Positions 1-8,751 of a DNA stretch of 64,000 bases are shown here, piece by piece (the first letter of the stretch is position 1; the number at the start of each line of letters is the position of its first letter). The position numbers and the translations under genes were made by a program. This stretch comes from Paramicrobacterium chengjingii (GTDB lineage: Bacteria; Actinomycetota; Actinomycetes; Actinomycetales; Microbacteriaceae), in NCBI RefSeq assembly GCF_011751765.2, contig NZ_CP061169.1, forward strand, positions 310,001-374,000, in the 5' to 3' direction. The notes beneath the pieces were generated by a model that was not told the origin of the DNA, did no database searches, and worked only from the letters and a program-made list of their open reading frames with translations.

Positions 1-1677
1 CGTGCGGCTGCCGTCGTGACGACGAGCGGTTCTGCCGTCGCTCATCTGCATCCGGCTGTACTCGAGGCGCATCACTCCGGGGTGCCACTGCTCGTGCTCA
101 CGGCCGACCGGCCCACAGAGCTGCAGGGAATCCGCAGCAATCAGACGACTGTGCAACCGGGAATCTTCGGCGGTGCTGTGAGGTTTGAGCGCACCGTCGC
201 CGCCCCGACTGGTAACACCAGCGAGACGGATCGCGCCGCGACTCTTGCGGCTCAAGCGTTGCGGGCTGCGAACGGCCGTGGCATCGCCGGGCCGGGTCCC
301 GTGCATCTGAACATCGCCTTCCGTGAGCCGCTGTCGTCGGCGGTGACGGTGCCGCCAGCCGCCAACTCGTCGGGTTCTGCCTCCCCGTCACCCTCCGCGA
401 CCCCCTCGGTCGCTGCCTCCCCGTTACCCCCGGGGACACTCGCCAAGAGTGGCGACGTTTTGTCCCCAAACCTCGCCCTTTTTGGCGGCGGTTCGGTTGC
501 AGACGGAGCGGCTGACCGGGGTGGCGGCGCGGGTGAAGGCGACATTGCGGCACAGAGCACAGACGACACGGATGCCGTGGCGCAGCGACCGTATGTCAGC
601 ACCCGATTCGAGCGACCGAGCGCGGTGCTCGACCCAGGGCCGCGCACCGTCGTGGTCGCTGGGCACGCCTCGGGCGCTGTGGCCGAAGAGCTCGCTCATG
701 CCGGCTCATGGCCGCTCATCGCCGAGGTGACGAGCGGTGCACGTTTCGGGCGCAACCTGGTTGTGCCGTACCGCGAGCTGCTGAGCGACCCGCAGTTTGG
801 CGGTCGCATCGAGCGTGTCGTCGTGTTCGGGCATCCAACGCTCAGCCGCGAAGTTCCGGCGCTACTGCAACGCGCCGAGGTCGAAGTGGTTGTCGTCGCA
901 CCAACCGGCATCGAGGCGTACAACCCGGGGCGCCGAGCCCGCATCGTCGCCACAGCATCCGTTGCCGATGGCTCCGCCGATCGGCACTGGCTCGGTACGT
1001 GGGTCGTTGCCTCGCGCGCCCTCGTCGATGCGGCCGACCGTGACGCTGCCCCGTCGCTCGACGACGGCCACTCCCACGATCCGGCTGCGCGTGCTCGCTT
1101 CGCCCGAGCAGAGTTCGCCGCCGTGCGCGCGCCTATCGACCGGCGGATGCTGGTGGAGGAGCTCTGGCGCTCGACGTGGCCGCACGACCGCCTCGTGCTC
1201 GCAGCATCCCGCTTGATTCGCGTTGCCGACGCGTTTGTCGCCGGAAAGAAGATTCCTGTGCACGCGAATCGCGGCCTCGCGGGCATCGACGGCACCATTG
1301 CCACAGCCCACGGCATCGCGAGTGCGCAGCAGCGCGAGGGGATGCCCGGGGTCACCCGGGTGCTCGTGGGAGATCTCGCTCTGCTGCACGACGCCGGCTC
1401 GCTGCTTGGCGGGCACGACGAGCTGTGGCCGCGCCTGCAGGTTGTGGTGGGCAACGACGGCGGCGGAACGATCTTCGACGGACTCGAAGTGGCGCAGTCA
1501 TCGCAGCGCGACCTCTTTGATCGTGTGCAGTACACGCCGCACAACGTTGACCTGGCTGCGCTGTCGACGGCCTACGGCTGGCAGCACGTGCTCGCGACGA
1601 ATCGTGCCGAGCTCGACAAAGCGCTCACAACCCCGCGCGAGTCGCCCGTGATCATCGAGGTGCTGCTCGAGCGCTGA
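1..1677 (+). CDS. menD: MenD, 2-succinyl-5-enolpyruvyl-6-hydroxy-3-cyclohexene-1-carboxylate synthase (5' partial)
   Basis: ThDP-dependent enzyme of menaquinone synthesis that joins 2-oxoglutarate to isochorismate. The frame is open to base 1, so the first part of the protein (roughly 70 residues by family comparison) lies outside the window. Visible are the conserved block around HPAVLEAHH, PLLVLTADRP and NQTT of the N-terminal domain, and near the C-terminus the ThDP/metal motif, GDLALLHD followed about 27 residues later by GNDGGGTIF. Between the first domain (ends VHLNIAFREPL) and the central domain (starts GPRTVVVAG) lies a Ser/Pro/Gly/Ala-rich stretch at about 352-594, longer than I expect for this linker, containing a perfect DNA hairpin. 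It converges on menF with 20 bp between the stops. Family assignment is secure; the role of the linker is unknown. Confidence 0.95.
   Translation, partial: RAAAVVTTSGSAVAHLHPAVLEAHHSGVPLLVLTADRPTELQGIRSNQTTVQPGIFGGAVRFERTVAAPTGNTSETDRAATLAAQALRAANGRGIAGPGPVHLNIAFREPLSSAVTVPPAANSSGSASPSPSATPSVAASPLPPGTLAKSGDVLSPNLALFGGGSVADGAADRGGGAGEGDIAAQSTDDTDAVAQRPYVSTRFERPSAVLDPGPRTVVVAGHASGAVAEELAHAGSWPLIAEVTSGARFGRNLVVPYRELLSDPQFGGRIERVVVFGHPTLSREVPALLQRAEVEVVVVAPTGIEAYNPGRRARIVATASVADGSADRHWLGTWVVASRALVDAADRDAAPSLDDGHSHDPAARARFARAEFAAVRAPIDRRMLVEELWRSTWPHDRLVLAASRLIRVADAFVAGKKIPVHANRGLAGIDGTIATAHGIASAQQREGMPGVTRVLVGDLALLHDAGSLLGGHDELWPRLQVVVGNDGGGTIFDGLEVAQSSQRDLFDRVQYTPHNVDLAALSTAYGWQHVLATNRAELDKALTTPRESPVIIEVLLER
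432..467. repeat. palindromic element inside the menD coding sequence
   Basis: Nested inverted repeat: outer arms GGGGACA (432-438) and TGTCCCC (461-467), inner arms TCGCCA (440-445) and TGGCGA (50-55 of the same line, 450-455) around AGAG. A second small hairpin, CGCC/GGCG around a T-rich loop, follows at 474-487. It lies in the low-complexity linker of MenD and is translated in frame. It looks like an inserted palindromic repeat unit, but no second copy was seen in this window. Confidence 0.6.
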
Positions 1678-1697
1678 CGCGCGCCCGTGCCGACTCG

Positions 1698-2972
1698 TCA
1701 GCCTTCGAGAGCGTCGATCACCGGACGGAATTTGATGCGCGTTTCCATGAGCTCGTTCTCTGGCACTGATTCGCCAACGACGCCGCAGCCCGCGTACGCG
1801 GTGATGGCGCCGTCGTCGAGCTGTGCGCACCGCAGAGCGATCGCCCACTCTCCGTCACCGTCGGCGCCGACCCAGCCAACGGGCCCGGCATAGCGTCCTC
1901 GGTCAAACGGTTCGAGGTCGTCGATCATCGCGATGGCGTCGGGCGTCGGTGCGCCGGCGACTGCCGCGGTCGGGTGCAGCGCCGCGATCAAGTCAAGAGA
2001 CGACGCACCATCGCTCAGTACGCCCTCAATATCGGTGGCGAGATGCCACAGGTTCGGCAGCTTGAGGGTGAATGGCACTTCGCTCGCGGCGAGATGGGAG
2101 GTGTGCATCTCGAGGGAGCGCACGACGCTCTGCACCGCGAACTCGTGCTCGTCGTTGTCTTTCTGCGACGTTGCAAGTGCCACGCTTGCGTGTTCGTCGG
2201 CTTCTGGGCCGTCGCCTCGTGCCGTCGTGCCCGCGAGAACCCGTGCGGTCACGGCGCCGTCGGTCACGCTCACAAGCGTCTCTGGGCTCGACCCGATGAG
2301 CCCGTCGACGGCGTAAGTCCAGCAGTCGGGGTAGCCCTGTGCTAAGTCGGTGACGAAACGTCGCACATCGCTGTCGGCCGGTACCGAGCCGACGAGGTCC
2401 CGCGCGAGCACGACCTTCTCGAGCTCGCCTGCGCGAATGCGACGCACTCCCTCAGCGACGTGCAGCTTGTATGAGTCAGCAGACTCCTGACCCTCCAGAA
2501 AATCAACACCGAAAGGCTCGCCGATGGGCGTCGTCTCTGCTGCAGCAGCTTCGGAGGCTTCAAGCATGCCGCCCCGTCCGGTATCGAGTTCGTCACCCTC
2601 GAAGCGAATGTGCGTGACCCAGTGGCGCCCGCTGCGGCGACCGACGACGGTCCGCGGAACGATCAGCACGCTTGTCGTCGTCGACAGCGACGAGAACGCG
2701 AATGCGCCGAATGCAATCAGGCCGGTGCCGGGAACGCCCACGCGATCAGAGACACGGGCGGATGCTGCCAGGCTCCGCCAGGCGGCGGCGGCATCGGTCA
2801 GACGTGTCTCGCCGGTGAACTCGAGGCGCAGGGCCTCGCCGATTCCGACAATGCCTGTGCCTTTGCGCAACCAGACGAGGGGTTCGGATTCGGAGGTATG
2901 AGGGATGAGGAGGGACACGTCGCCAACGGGGGTGGTGTCGACGACAAGCCTCGGTGTGTCGGGGTTGGTCAC
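1698..2972 (-). CDS. menF: MenF, isochorismate synthase
   Basis: Chorismate-binding enzyme, 424 aa, which isomerises chorismate to isochorismate as the entry step of menaquinone synthesis. The C-terminal half carries family landmarks: ELEKVVLARDL, SSPETLVSV, HPTAAVAGAPTPDA, ERGRY-type FDRGRYAGPVGW, and the terminal NELMETRIKFRPV. It faces menD, which uses its product. The GTG start at 2972 is preceded 6 nt upstream by a TATTCT box, so translation probably begins at the mRNA 5' end. Salicylate or other isochorismate-utilising enzymes share this fold, but the menD neighbour argues for the menaquinone role. Confidence 0.92.
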   Translation of the reverse strand: MTNPDTPRLVVDTTPVGDVSLLIPHTSESEPLVWLRKGTGIVGIGEALRLEFTGETRLTDAAAAWRSLAASARVSDRVGVPGTGLIAFGAFAFSSLSTTTSVLIVPRTVVGRRSGRHWVTHIRFEGDELDTGRGGMLEASEAAAAETTPIGEPFGVDFLEGQESADSYKLHVAEGVRRIRAGELEKVVLARDLVGSVPADSDVRRFVTDLAQGYPDCWTYAVDGLIGSSPETLVSVTDGAVTARVLAGTTARGDGPEADEHASVALATSQKDNDEHEFAVQSVVRSLEMHTSHLAASEVPFTLKLPNLWHLATDIEGVLSDGASSLDLIAALHPTAAVAGAPTPDAIAMIDDLEPFDRGRYAGPVGWVGADGDGEWAIALRCAQLDDGAITAYAGCGVVGESVPENELMETRIKFRPVIDALEG

Positions 2973-2978
2973 GCTTCA

Positions 2979-2984
2979 AGAATA
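2979..2984 (-). promoter_or_regulatory. -10 box for leaderless menF
   Basis: TATTCT on the minus strand, 6 nt before the GTG start at 2972, with no Shine-Dalgarno sequence. This is the TAnnnT plus 6-7 nt arrangement seen before many genes in this window. Confidence 0.5.
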
Positions 2985-3008
2985 CGCCGCGCTACCTGGA
3001 CGATTCGT

Positions 3009-3809
3009 TCAGCGATCAGTGTCGTCGTCGACGGGAGTAGAGGGTACGACGACGACCTCGACACCTGTCGCTTGGATCGACGCCAGGACGTCTTCGGGAG
3101 CGGAGTCATCTGTCACAAGCGTCCACGGCAGTGGCAGGCGAGCCCACCCGTGAACTGGGCTTTGACCGATTTTCTCGCCGTGTGCGAGAACATAGACGTT
3201 TCGAGCACGTCGGCAGACGAGCTCCTTGAATCTGAGCTGCTGCAGGTCGGCCTCGCTGATCTCGCCGTCAGGGCTGACGCCATCGGTTCCCAGAAATGCT
3301 GTGTCGAACGTCAGCCGCTCTACGGCAGCTTCAGCCAGTGGCCCGACGAAACCTTGGCTGAGAGGTCGATATTGTCCGCCAAGGCAGTACAGCTTTCCCG
3401 AGGGAAGGCCGGAGAGCGCGGTGATCACAGAGAGGTTCACTGTAGCTATCGACAAGTCTTCGATGTTTTTCAGCCGAGATGCCAGCGTGGCGACGGAAGA
3501 GCCGAGGTCTAGTAGAAGCGTGTCTCCGGGCAGAACCCGTTTGCGCGCCCACTCGGCAATGAGCACCTTCTGCTCGTGCGCCTCGCTCTGCCGTTCGCTG
3601 AGCGATGGCTCGGCATGGCCGACGAGGGCGATGGCGCCGCCGTAGGTGCGGGTGATCCGGCCCTCGCTCGTCAGCCGCGCAAGGTCCCGACGGATCGTCG
3701 ACGACGTGACGTTGAAGTAGACGGCGAGCTCGTCGACATTCGTTGGCCCGCTTGAGATCGCCAACTGAACGATCTTGTCGCGGCGTTCGACTGTCGACGC
3801 ATGGGTCAT
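3009..3809 (-). CDS. DeoR/GlpR-family transcriptional regulator
   Basis: 266 aa. An N-terminal DeoR winged helix (about residues 8-60, including TSSTIRRDLARL and the TYGGA turn) is followed by a DeoR C-terminal sugar-phosphate sensor domain (LLLDLGSS, LSVITAL, FLGTDGVS, LAHGEKIG). Its ATG overlaps the stop of the upstream kinase-dehydrogenase gene by ATGA, so the two are co-transcribed and translationally coupled. DeoR proteins usually sense a phosphorylated sugar intermediate of the pathway they control. The likely targets are the two divergent arms of this block, through the palindromes at 6099-6139. The effector is not deducible. Confidence 0.9.
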   Translation of the reverse strand: MTHASTVERRDKIVQLAISSGPTNVDELAVYFNVTSSTIRRDLARLTSEGRITRTYGGAIALVGHAEPSLSERQSEAHEQKVLIAEWARKRVLPGDTLLLDLGSSVATLASRLKNIEDLSIATVNLSVITALSGLPSGKLYCLGGQYRPLSQGFVGPLAEAAVERLTFDTAFLGTDGVSPDGEISEADLQQLRFKELVCRRARNVYVLAHGEKIGQSPVHGWARLPLPWTLVTDDSAPEDVLASIQATGVEVVVVPSTPVDDDTDR

Positions 3810-6007
3810 GCCTGCTCCCGGTTCGCTGCGAGTTCTATTGCCTGTCTCATGGCTTCGACCATGCTACGTGGATCGGCCTTGCCCGTGCCTGCAATGTCGA
3901 ATGCTGTGCCGTGATCCACAGACGTGCGAATCACGGGCAACCCGACAGTGATGTTCACGCCGGCCTCGATGCCCAGTACTTTGATGGGACCGTGCCCTTG
4001 GTCGTGGTACTGCGCGACGACGAGATCGTAGTCACCGCGTCCGGCGAGAAAGAACAGTGTGTCCGCGGGCAGAGGGCCGGTCACATCGATGCCCTGGGTG
4101 CGCGCTGCCTCGACGCCCGGTGCGATCTTCTCCGCTTCTTCTCCGTATCCGAAGAGCCCGCCTTCTCCAGCGTGAGGGTTGATCGACGCCACGCCGATAC
4201 GTGGATGCGGGTTGCCCGCTGCAACGAGTGCGTCATGACCGCGGCGGATCGTTCGCTCGACGAGCCCCGGCTCGATCTTCTCAACGGCGTCGATCAGACC
4301 GAGGTGAGTTGTGACGTGAATGACTTTCAACTTCGGCGTTGAGAGCATCATCGAGACCTCGTCGGTTCCCGTCAGCTTGGCGAGCATCTCCGTGTGCCCC
4401 GGGTAGATGTGGCCGCCGAGATGGAGTGCTTCTTTGTTCAGCGGCGCCGTGCAGATGGCGTCAATGCGGAGTTGCTGCGCGAACCGGCACGCTCGTGCAA
4501 TGTAGCGATAAGCAGCATCTCCGGCGACAGCAGACAGTGCACCCCATGCAAGGTCGCCTGGAATGAGATTCTCATCGATGACATTCAGCGTCCCGGGTTC
4601 GCAGATGGCGTCTTCAGGGGCGTCGATGATGTTCATCTTCGGCGATGTGCCGAGAAGTCGTGCAGCCTGCCGCAGCCGATTCGCATCGCCGATGATTATG
4701 GGCGTGCACGCGTTGATTATCTCCGCCTCCAGGAGGGCGGAAACAACGATCTCCGGGCCGACGCCAGCGGCGTCTCCCATTGTGACTGCAATGCGCGGTC
4801 TTCTTGTCATTGAATGATCCCTCGTGTGAGCGCGCTGAGGCGCGATTGGTGTGGTCAGATGCTCGATTGCATGAACAAGGCTGTCTCGTGTGCCGAAACT
4901 TCCCGGTCGCGTGACGATTCGTTTGCGCGAACGAGCGGTGGTCTCGATGAGTCCGGGTTCGATCGTCGCGGCGTAGGTGAGCGTGGTGATACCCAGCTCG
5001 TCGAGGAGGTGCCGGGCGGTTTCGCCGCCGGTCAGAATGAGATTGCGTTGTTCAGCGAGCCCTCTCAGAGCGTGAGCCAGATCGCTCGCAAGCTGTGAGC
5101 CGGCTGCGGGTCTGGTCGTCTTCGCCAGCGAGACGAGGACGACGTTGTCTCCAGAGAAACGTGTTGAATCCAGCGCGTCGAGTTGGTGCGGGTCGAGCTC
5201 GACCACCCGAACCCCTCGGCTTCTCACCTCGGCAACCTGTTCCGTTGCGGATGGCGCGGTGGTCCCCACCACGACGAGCACGGGAGAGATGGATGCCGGG
5301 CCGGTCGGCGCGACCGGCTGCAGCGGGGTCGACACTCCTGCAGAGTGCCGACGGAGCGCTTCGGCCAGCGCCCTGCTTCCGGCAAGGATCGCGTGCGCCG
5401 GTGCTGTCGAGACAATTGCGTCGAGGTCCGAATCGGTCCGCGCATCACAGATCACGATTCCTCTGCGCATGGCATGGAACTCTCGCAGACCACCGGCGCG
5501 GATTTCATCCATGGACAGCTCGACAGCAGCATCTCGAGCGAACAGCTCTGAGATTCGCCGGGGAGGCGCAGAAAGCTCATTCGCCCACATTTGTGTTTCA
5601 GACAGTGGCTTGCGTGCAATGCGCAGAATCCCGTCTTCCACCGTGCGATCCGACTGGGGGAGAGCTGGCGCCAGAATGACCATGGACTGCTCACCGAGAG
5701 CCGTGAGCTCACACCCTGTATTTCCGCGCAACAGGCTGTCGACCTTCTTGAAGATCGTCACGAAGTTCGGCAGACCGCTGGTGATTCGCGCGACAGTCGT
5801 GGCCGCGTGTTCCGGCTTGATGTCGCGGGATCCGGTGTCGACGACAAGCACGGGACTTCCAGGGAGCCAGAGGTCATCGATGTCGTCACGGGTTGGCGAG
5901 TGCAATACGATCCGTGCGCCATTCACCTGATCGAAGGCAAGAGCAGAAGCGACCTCGGCGGCTCCCGTCAAGTCGTCGGCAATCGCAAGAATCGGCGATA
6001 CAGCCAT
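3806..6007 (-). CDS. fused four-carbon acid sugar kinase (DUF1537) and PdxA2-type dehydrogenase
   Basis: 733 aa from the ATG at 6007, which has an AAAGGGGG ribosome site; a longer open frame to 6055 lacks one. Residues about 1-395 are a DUF1537 kinase: ADDLTGAAE near the N-terminus, FKKVDSLLRGN, TGGETA and RPGSFG. Residues about 400-733 are a PdxA-family NAD-dependent dehydrogenase: TMGDAAGVGPE, GHTEML, INPHAGEGG, QYHDQGHGPIK and the SVDHGTAFDIAGTG end. In characterised D-threonate pathways DtnK phosphorylates the acid at O4 and PdxA2 oxidises and decarboxylates it to dihydroxyacetone phosphate, normally as separate proteins. Here they share one frame, with an in-frame ATG at 4810 behind its own ribosome site. 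The substrate could be D-threonate, erythronate or a relative; B6 synthesis is unlikely in this context. Confidence 0.88.
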   Translation of the reverse strand: MAVSPILAIADDLTGAAEVASALAFDQVNGARIVLHSPTRDDIDDLWLPGSPVLVVDTGSRDIKPEHAATTVARITSGLPNFVTIFKKVDSLLRGNTGCELTALGEQSMVILAPALPQSDRTVEDGILRIARKPLSETQMWANELSAPPRRISELFARDAAVELSMDEIRAGGLREFHAMRRGIVICDARTDSDLDAIVSTAPAHAILAGSRALAEALRRHSAGVSTPLQPVAPTGPASISPVLVVVGTTAPSATEQVAEVRSRGVRVVELDPHQLDALDSTRFSGDNVVLVSLAKTTRPAAGSQLASDLAHALRGLAEQRNLILTGGETARHLLDELGITTLTYAATIEPGLIETTARSRKRIVTRPGSFGTRDSLVHAIEHLTTPIAPQRAHTRDHSMTRRPRIAVTMGDAAGVGPEIVVSALLEAEIINACTPIIIGDANRLRQAARLLGTSPKMNIIDAPEDAICEPGTLNVIDENLIPGDLAWGALSAVAGDAAYRYIARACRFAQQLRIDAICTAPLNKEALHLGGHIYPGHTEMLAKLTGTDEVSMMLSTPKLKVIHVTTHLGLIDAVEKIEPGLVERTIRRGHDALVAAGNPHPRIGVASINPHAGEGGLFGYGEEAEKIAPGVEAARTQGIDVTGPLPADTLFFLAGRGDYDLVVAQYHDQGHGPIKVLGIEAGVNITVGLPVIRTSVDHGTAFDIAGTGKADPRSMVEAMRQAIELAANREQA
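4808..4823 (-). promoter_or_regulatory. internal ribosome-binding site and start for the PdxA half
   Basis: Minus strand: GAGGG (4819-4823), 8 nt, then an in-frame ATG (4810) at the exact point where a free-standing PdxA would begin (MTRRPRIAVTMGD). It may let the ribosome make a separate dehydrogenase besides the fusion. Confidence 0.5.
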
Positions 6008-6053
6008 CACACCCCCTTTGATATTTCCTCGTCGATGCTCATCAAAACACGGC

Positions 6054-6059
6054 ATCGTA
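6054..6059 (-). promoter_or_regulatory. candidate -10 box for the kinase-dehydrogenase/DeoR operon
   Basis: TACGAT on the minus strand, about 46 nt before the preferred start at 6007. That distance leaves a short 5' leader carrying the AAAGGGGG ribosome site. The -35 region is not convincing. Confidence 0.3.
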
Positions 6060-6098
6060 GTTTATTGCGCATTTCACGCTAAAAGACTTGCGCGAAAT

Positions 6099-6139
6099 AT
6101 GCAAGCATGATTGCATTGCTAATCATCACGAACGTGATG
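6099..6139. promoter_or_regulatory. two palindromic operators in the divergent control region
   Basis: Perfect inverted repeat ATGCAA-N6-TTGCAT at 6099-6116 and a second perfect palindrome CATCACG-AA-CGTGATG at 6124-6139. They sit in the 182-bp gap between the divergent kinase-dehydrogenase and transporter operons, so a regulator here could control both arms. The DeoR protein encoded at 3009-3809 is the obvious candidate. Assignment of protein to site is inference. Confidence 0.5.
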
Positions 6140-6189
6140 CTTTTTCACCTGGTCGCTCTAAAAGCGTCTGACGATCGAGGAGGTCAAGG

Positions 6190-7809
6190 ATGACCGCGAA
6201 ATCTCAAGAAGTAGCTGCTTCACTCACTCCGGCTTCAACAGCGATGTTCTCACGGAGAGGACTACTACGTTTCGGCCTTGTCGCCGGCGCGGGCATCGCA
6301 TTCGCCCCCAGCCTCTCAGCGTGTGCGGGGCCGGGTGGCGGCGGCGCAGCGAGTGCGGCGTCTGGCACGCTCACCCTCGGGCTCAACCGTTCGCTCGTGA
6401 GCATCGACAACAAAATGAACCAGTTTGATGCGGCAGTGACCGTGCAGCGCGCGGTCCGCCAGGCTCTCACACGGGTCAGCGGCGATCTCACGATCAAGAA
6501 TGTTCTCGCTGAATCATTTGAAGCGGTATCGGACACCCAATGGAAGGTCGTCTTGCGGGACGATGCAGTCTATTCGGACGGCACGCCTGTCGTCGCAAAG
6601 GACGTGACAACGGCTCTCGACATGTACAAGCAGGTCGAGGGCGGCTTCCTGCAACCGCAGTTCTCAGAATGGCCCGTGGTCACGGAGGTGAGCGACAAGG
6701 AGCTCACGCTCGATACGCAGAAGCCAATTCCGACTCTCGACTTCCTGATGTCAAACGTCTTGATCACGCCAGCGGATGCCAATGAGCCCGCTGAACTTCA
6801 TGATGGCGTTGGGTCGGGACCGTACCTTGTGGAATCGAGCGAGAGCGGTTCTGGATCGTATGAGTTTGCGATCAACGAAGAATATTGGGGAGAAGCGCCC
6901 AAGATTGCGAAGGTGAACATTCGATTCATTTCGGAAGAGTCAAGTCGTGTTTCCGCCATTCGTGCCGGTGAGGTCGACGTCATCGACTCGATCACTCCAG
7001 AATCAGCAGAGCAGTTGAAGTCTGTTGACGGAATCGAGATCGATTCGGTGACGGGCACTCGTTTCAATCACCTCTTCTTTAACTTCCGTAAACCGAAAGA
7101 TCATCCCATTGCAAACCCCGAGGTGCGACGCGCCCTCAGTTACGCGGTGGACGGAAAGACGATCATCGATTCGATCTTCAGCGGGAACGCGGAGCAGGCT
7201 AACGGAGTGGTGCCCTTCACTCTGAACGGCTTCTCGGAGGTCGGCGAGTTCGCGTACGACCCGGACAAGGCGACGTCAGAGCTGAAGCGTCTCGGGGTGA
7301 AAGACCTTGCGCTGAACCTGATCTGGGAAGAAGGAGAGTACCCCGCTGACACGTTGGTGATGCAAGCTCTCGTAGAAATGTTCAGCGCTGTCGGAGTGAC
7401 GCTTTCGCTTAAATCGTTCGAGGCAGGCGGCGACATCGGCAAATGGCGTCGCGGTGAAGGAGGTGACTGGGACATTCTCGGTAACGGCTATGGCAATCAG
7501 ACAGGGCTCGCGCTGACGACAATGGAGGGAATGTACGCAGGAACCGCCGAGAAGGAGAAGACGCACGACTCGTATCACGGCTTCGTGTTCCCCGAGGTTG
7601 CCGATCTCATCCATCAGGCCACGTCGACGGGAGACGAGAGGGCGCGAAATGAGCTTCTCGCACAGGCCCAGCAGAAGACGTGGGATCTGACCCCGTCATT
7701 GTGGGCATTCGTGCCGAAGGTCTTGCTGGCACGTCGCACACGCGTGCAGAACCTCGAGCTCTCGCCCATCAACTCCTATGACCTCTCCGCGGTCAGCCTC
7801 AAGGACTAG
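6190..7809 (+). CDS. ABC transporter substrate-binding lipoprotein (SBP family 5, Dpp/Opp type)
   Basis: 539 aa, family 5 extracellular solute-binding protein. The N-terminus has a twin-arginine-like SRRGLLRF at residues 21-28, a hydrophobic stretch and the lipobox LSAC with Cys45, so it is probably exported folded and anchored as a lipoprotein. Family features include NVLAESFEAVSDTQW, GSGPYLVESSESG and RRALSYAVDG. The start has a strong GAGGAGGTCAAGG leader. It heads a five-gene importer operon, 9 nt before the first permease. Family 5 proteins bind peptides but also oligosaccharides, nickel and sugar-acid conjugates. The neighbouring kinase suggests a polyhydroxy acid or a conjugate of one. 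Confidence 0.9.
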   Translation: MTAKSQEVAASLTPASTAMFSRRGLLRFGLVAGAGIAFAPSLSACAGPGGGGAASAASGTLTLGLNRSLVSIDNKMNQFDAAVTVQRAVRQALTRVSGDLTIKNVLAESFEAVSDTQWKVVLRDDAVYSDGTPVVAKDVTTALDMYKQVEGGFLQPQFSEWPVVTEVSDKELTLDTQKPIPTLDFLMSNVLITPADANEPAELHDGVGSGPYLVESSESGSGSYEFAINEEYWGEAPKIAKVNIRFISEESSRVSAIRAGEVDVIDSITPESAEQLKSVDGIEIDSVTGTRFNHLFFNFRKPKDHPIANPEVRRALSYAVDGKTIIDSIFSGNAEQANGVVPFTLNGFSEVGEFAYDPDKATSELKRLGVKDLALNLIWEEGEYPADTLVMQALVEMFSAVGVTLSLKSFEAGGDIGKWRRGEGGDWDILGNGYGNQTGLALTTMEGMYAGTAEKEKTHDSYHGFVFPEVADLIHQATSTGDERARNELLAQAQQKTWDLTPSLWAFVPKVLLARRTRVQNLELSPINSYDLSAVSLKD

Positions 7810-7818
7810 TTACGTACG

Positions 7819-8751
7819 ATGCTTCGGTACCTGATCTCGCGCCTCGGGCAGAGCCTGCTCACGGTTTTTCTCACAATCTCCGCGGTTTTCGTACTCGTTC
7901 GCATGGCACCGGGCGACCCGGCATACTCGCTTGCCGGTCCGCTCGCCAGCACGGCCGAACTGGACCGTGTGCGCGAGAGCATGGGGCTCAACGAACCGCT
8001 CGTCACCCAGTACGTGATCTTTCTCAAAGACCTTGTGCAGGGAAACATCGGAATGTCGTACTCCTTCCGCGCTCCCGCCCTTGAAGTGGTGTTCGACCGC
8101 CTTCCGAACACTATTACGCTCGCCGCCGCTGCGATTCTGCTCACAGCTGTAATCGCGATTCCGCTCGGGGTGTGGATGGCGAAGAGGGCAGACACCAAGA
8201 GAGAGCTGACGGCGAACATTGTCACTATCGTCGGGCAGTCAATGCCCGACTTCTGGATCGGCGTGATGCTCATCACATTCTTCGCCGTGGCCATCCCGAT
8301 CTTTCCTGTGGCCGGGTTCGGCTCCTGGGCGGGAATCGTTTTGCCTGCGGCGACGATTGCCACGCTGCAAGTGGCATTGATCTCACGAATGGTGCGGAGA
8401 GAGATGGTGCAGAATCTCCAAGCTCCGTACTTTACGATCGCGCGTTCCCGAGGGGTGACGGGGCCGGCTCTCACCTGGGGATACGGATTCCGCAACTCTG
8501 CCGTTCCTGTCGTAACGGCGCTAGGCACACGATTCGCGAGCATGCTCAACGGCGTCGTCGTCGTGGAGGTCGTCTTCGGCTGGCCCGGAATTGGCTCCCT
8601 CGTGGTGCGAGCACTTGAAACTCGTGACTATCCACTGATCCAAGCGACAGTTGTCGTAACGGCAGTGCTGACGGTTGTCGTGCAACTGCTGATCGACCTC
8701 ACATATCCGCTACTCGATTCCCGAGTGAAGTTAGGAAAGGTGCAGGCATGA
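7819..8751 (+). CDS. ABC transporter permease, DppB type
   Basis: 310 aa inner-membrane permease. It opens with the family signature MLRYLISRLGQSLLTVF and VRMAPGDPA, has about six membrane segments, and near the C-terminus has the cytoplasmic coupling region (ARSRGVTGPAL) followed by VVEVVFGWPGIGSL. Its stop overlaps the next permease start as ATGA. It forms the translocation channel with the DppC-type subunit. Confidence 0.92.
   Translation: MLRYLISRLGQSLLTVFLTISAVFVLVRMAPGDPAYSLAGPLASTAELDRVRESMGLNEPLVTQYVIFLKDLVQGNIGMSYSFRAPALEVVFDRLPNTITLAAAAILLTAVIAIPLGVWMAKRADTKRELTANIVTIVGQSMPDFWIGVMLITFFAVAIPIFPVAGFGSWAGIVLPAATIATLQVALISRMVRREMVQNLQAPYFTIARSRGVTGPALTWGYGFRNSAVPVVTALGTRFASMLNGVVVVEVVFGWPGIGSLVVRALETRDYPLIQATVVVTAVLTVVVQLLIDLTYPLLDSRVKLGKVQA

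Noticed and set aside
696..1544. Long minus-strand open frame over menD
   Set aside because: Antisense shadow in high-GC DNA; the MenD reading is unambiguous.
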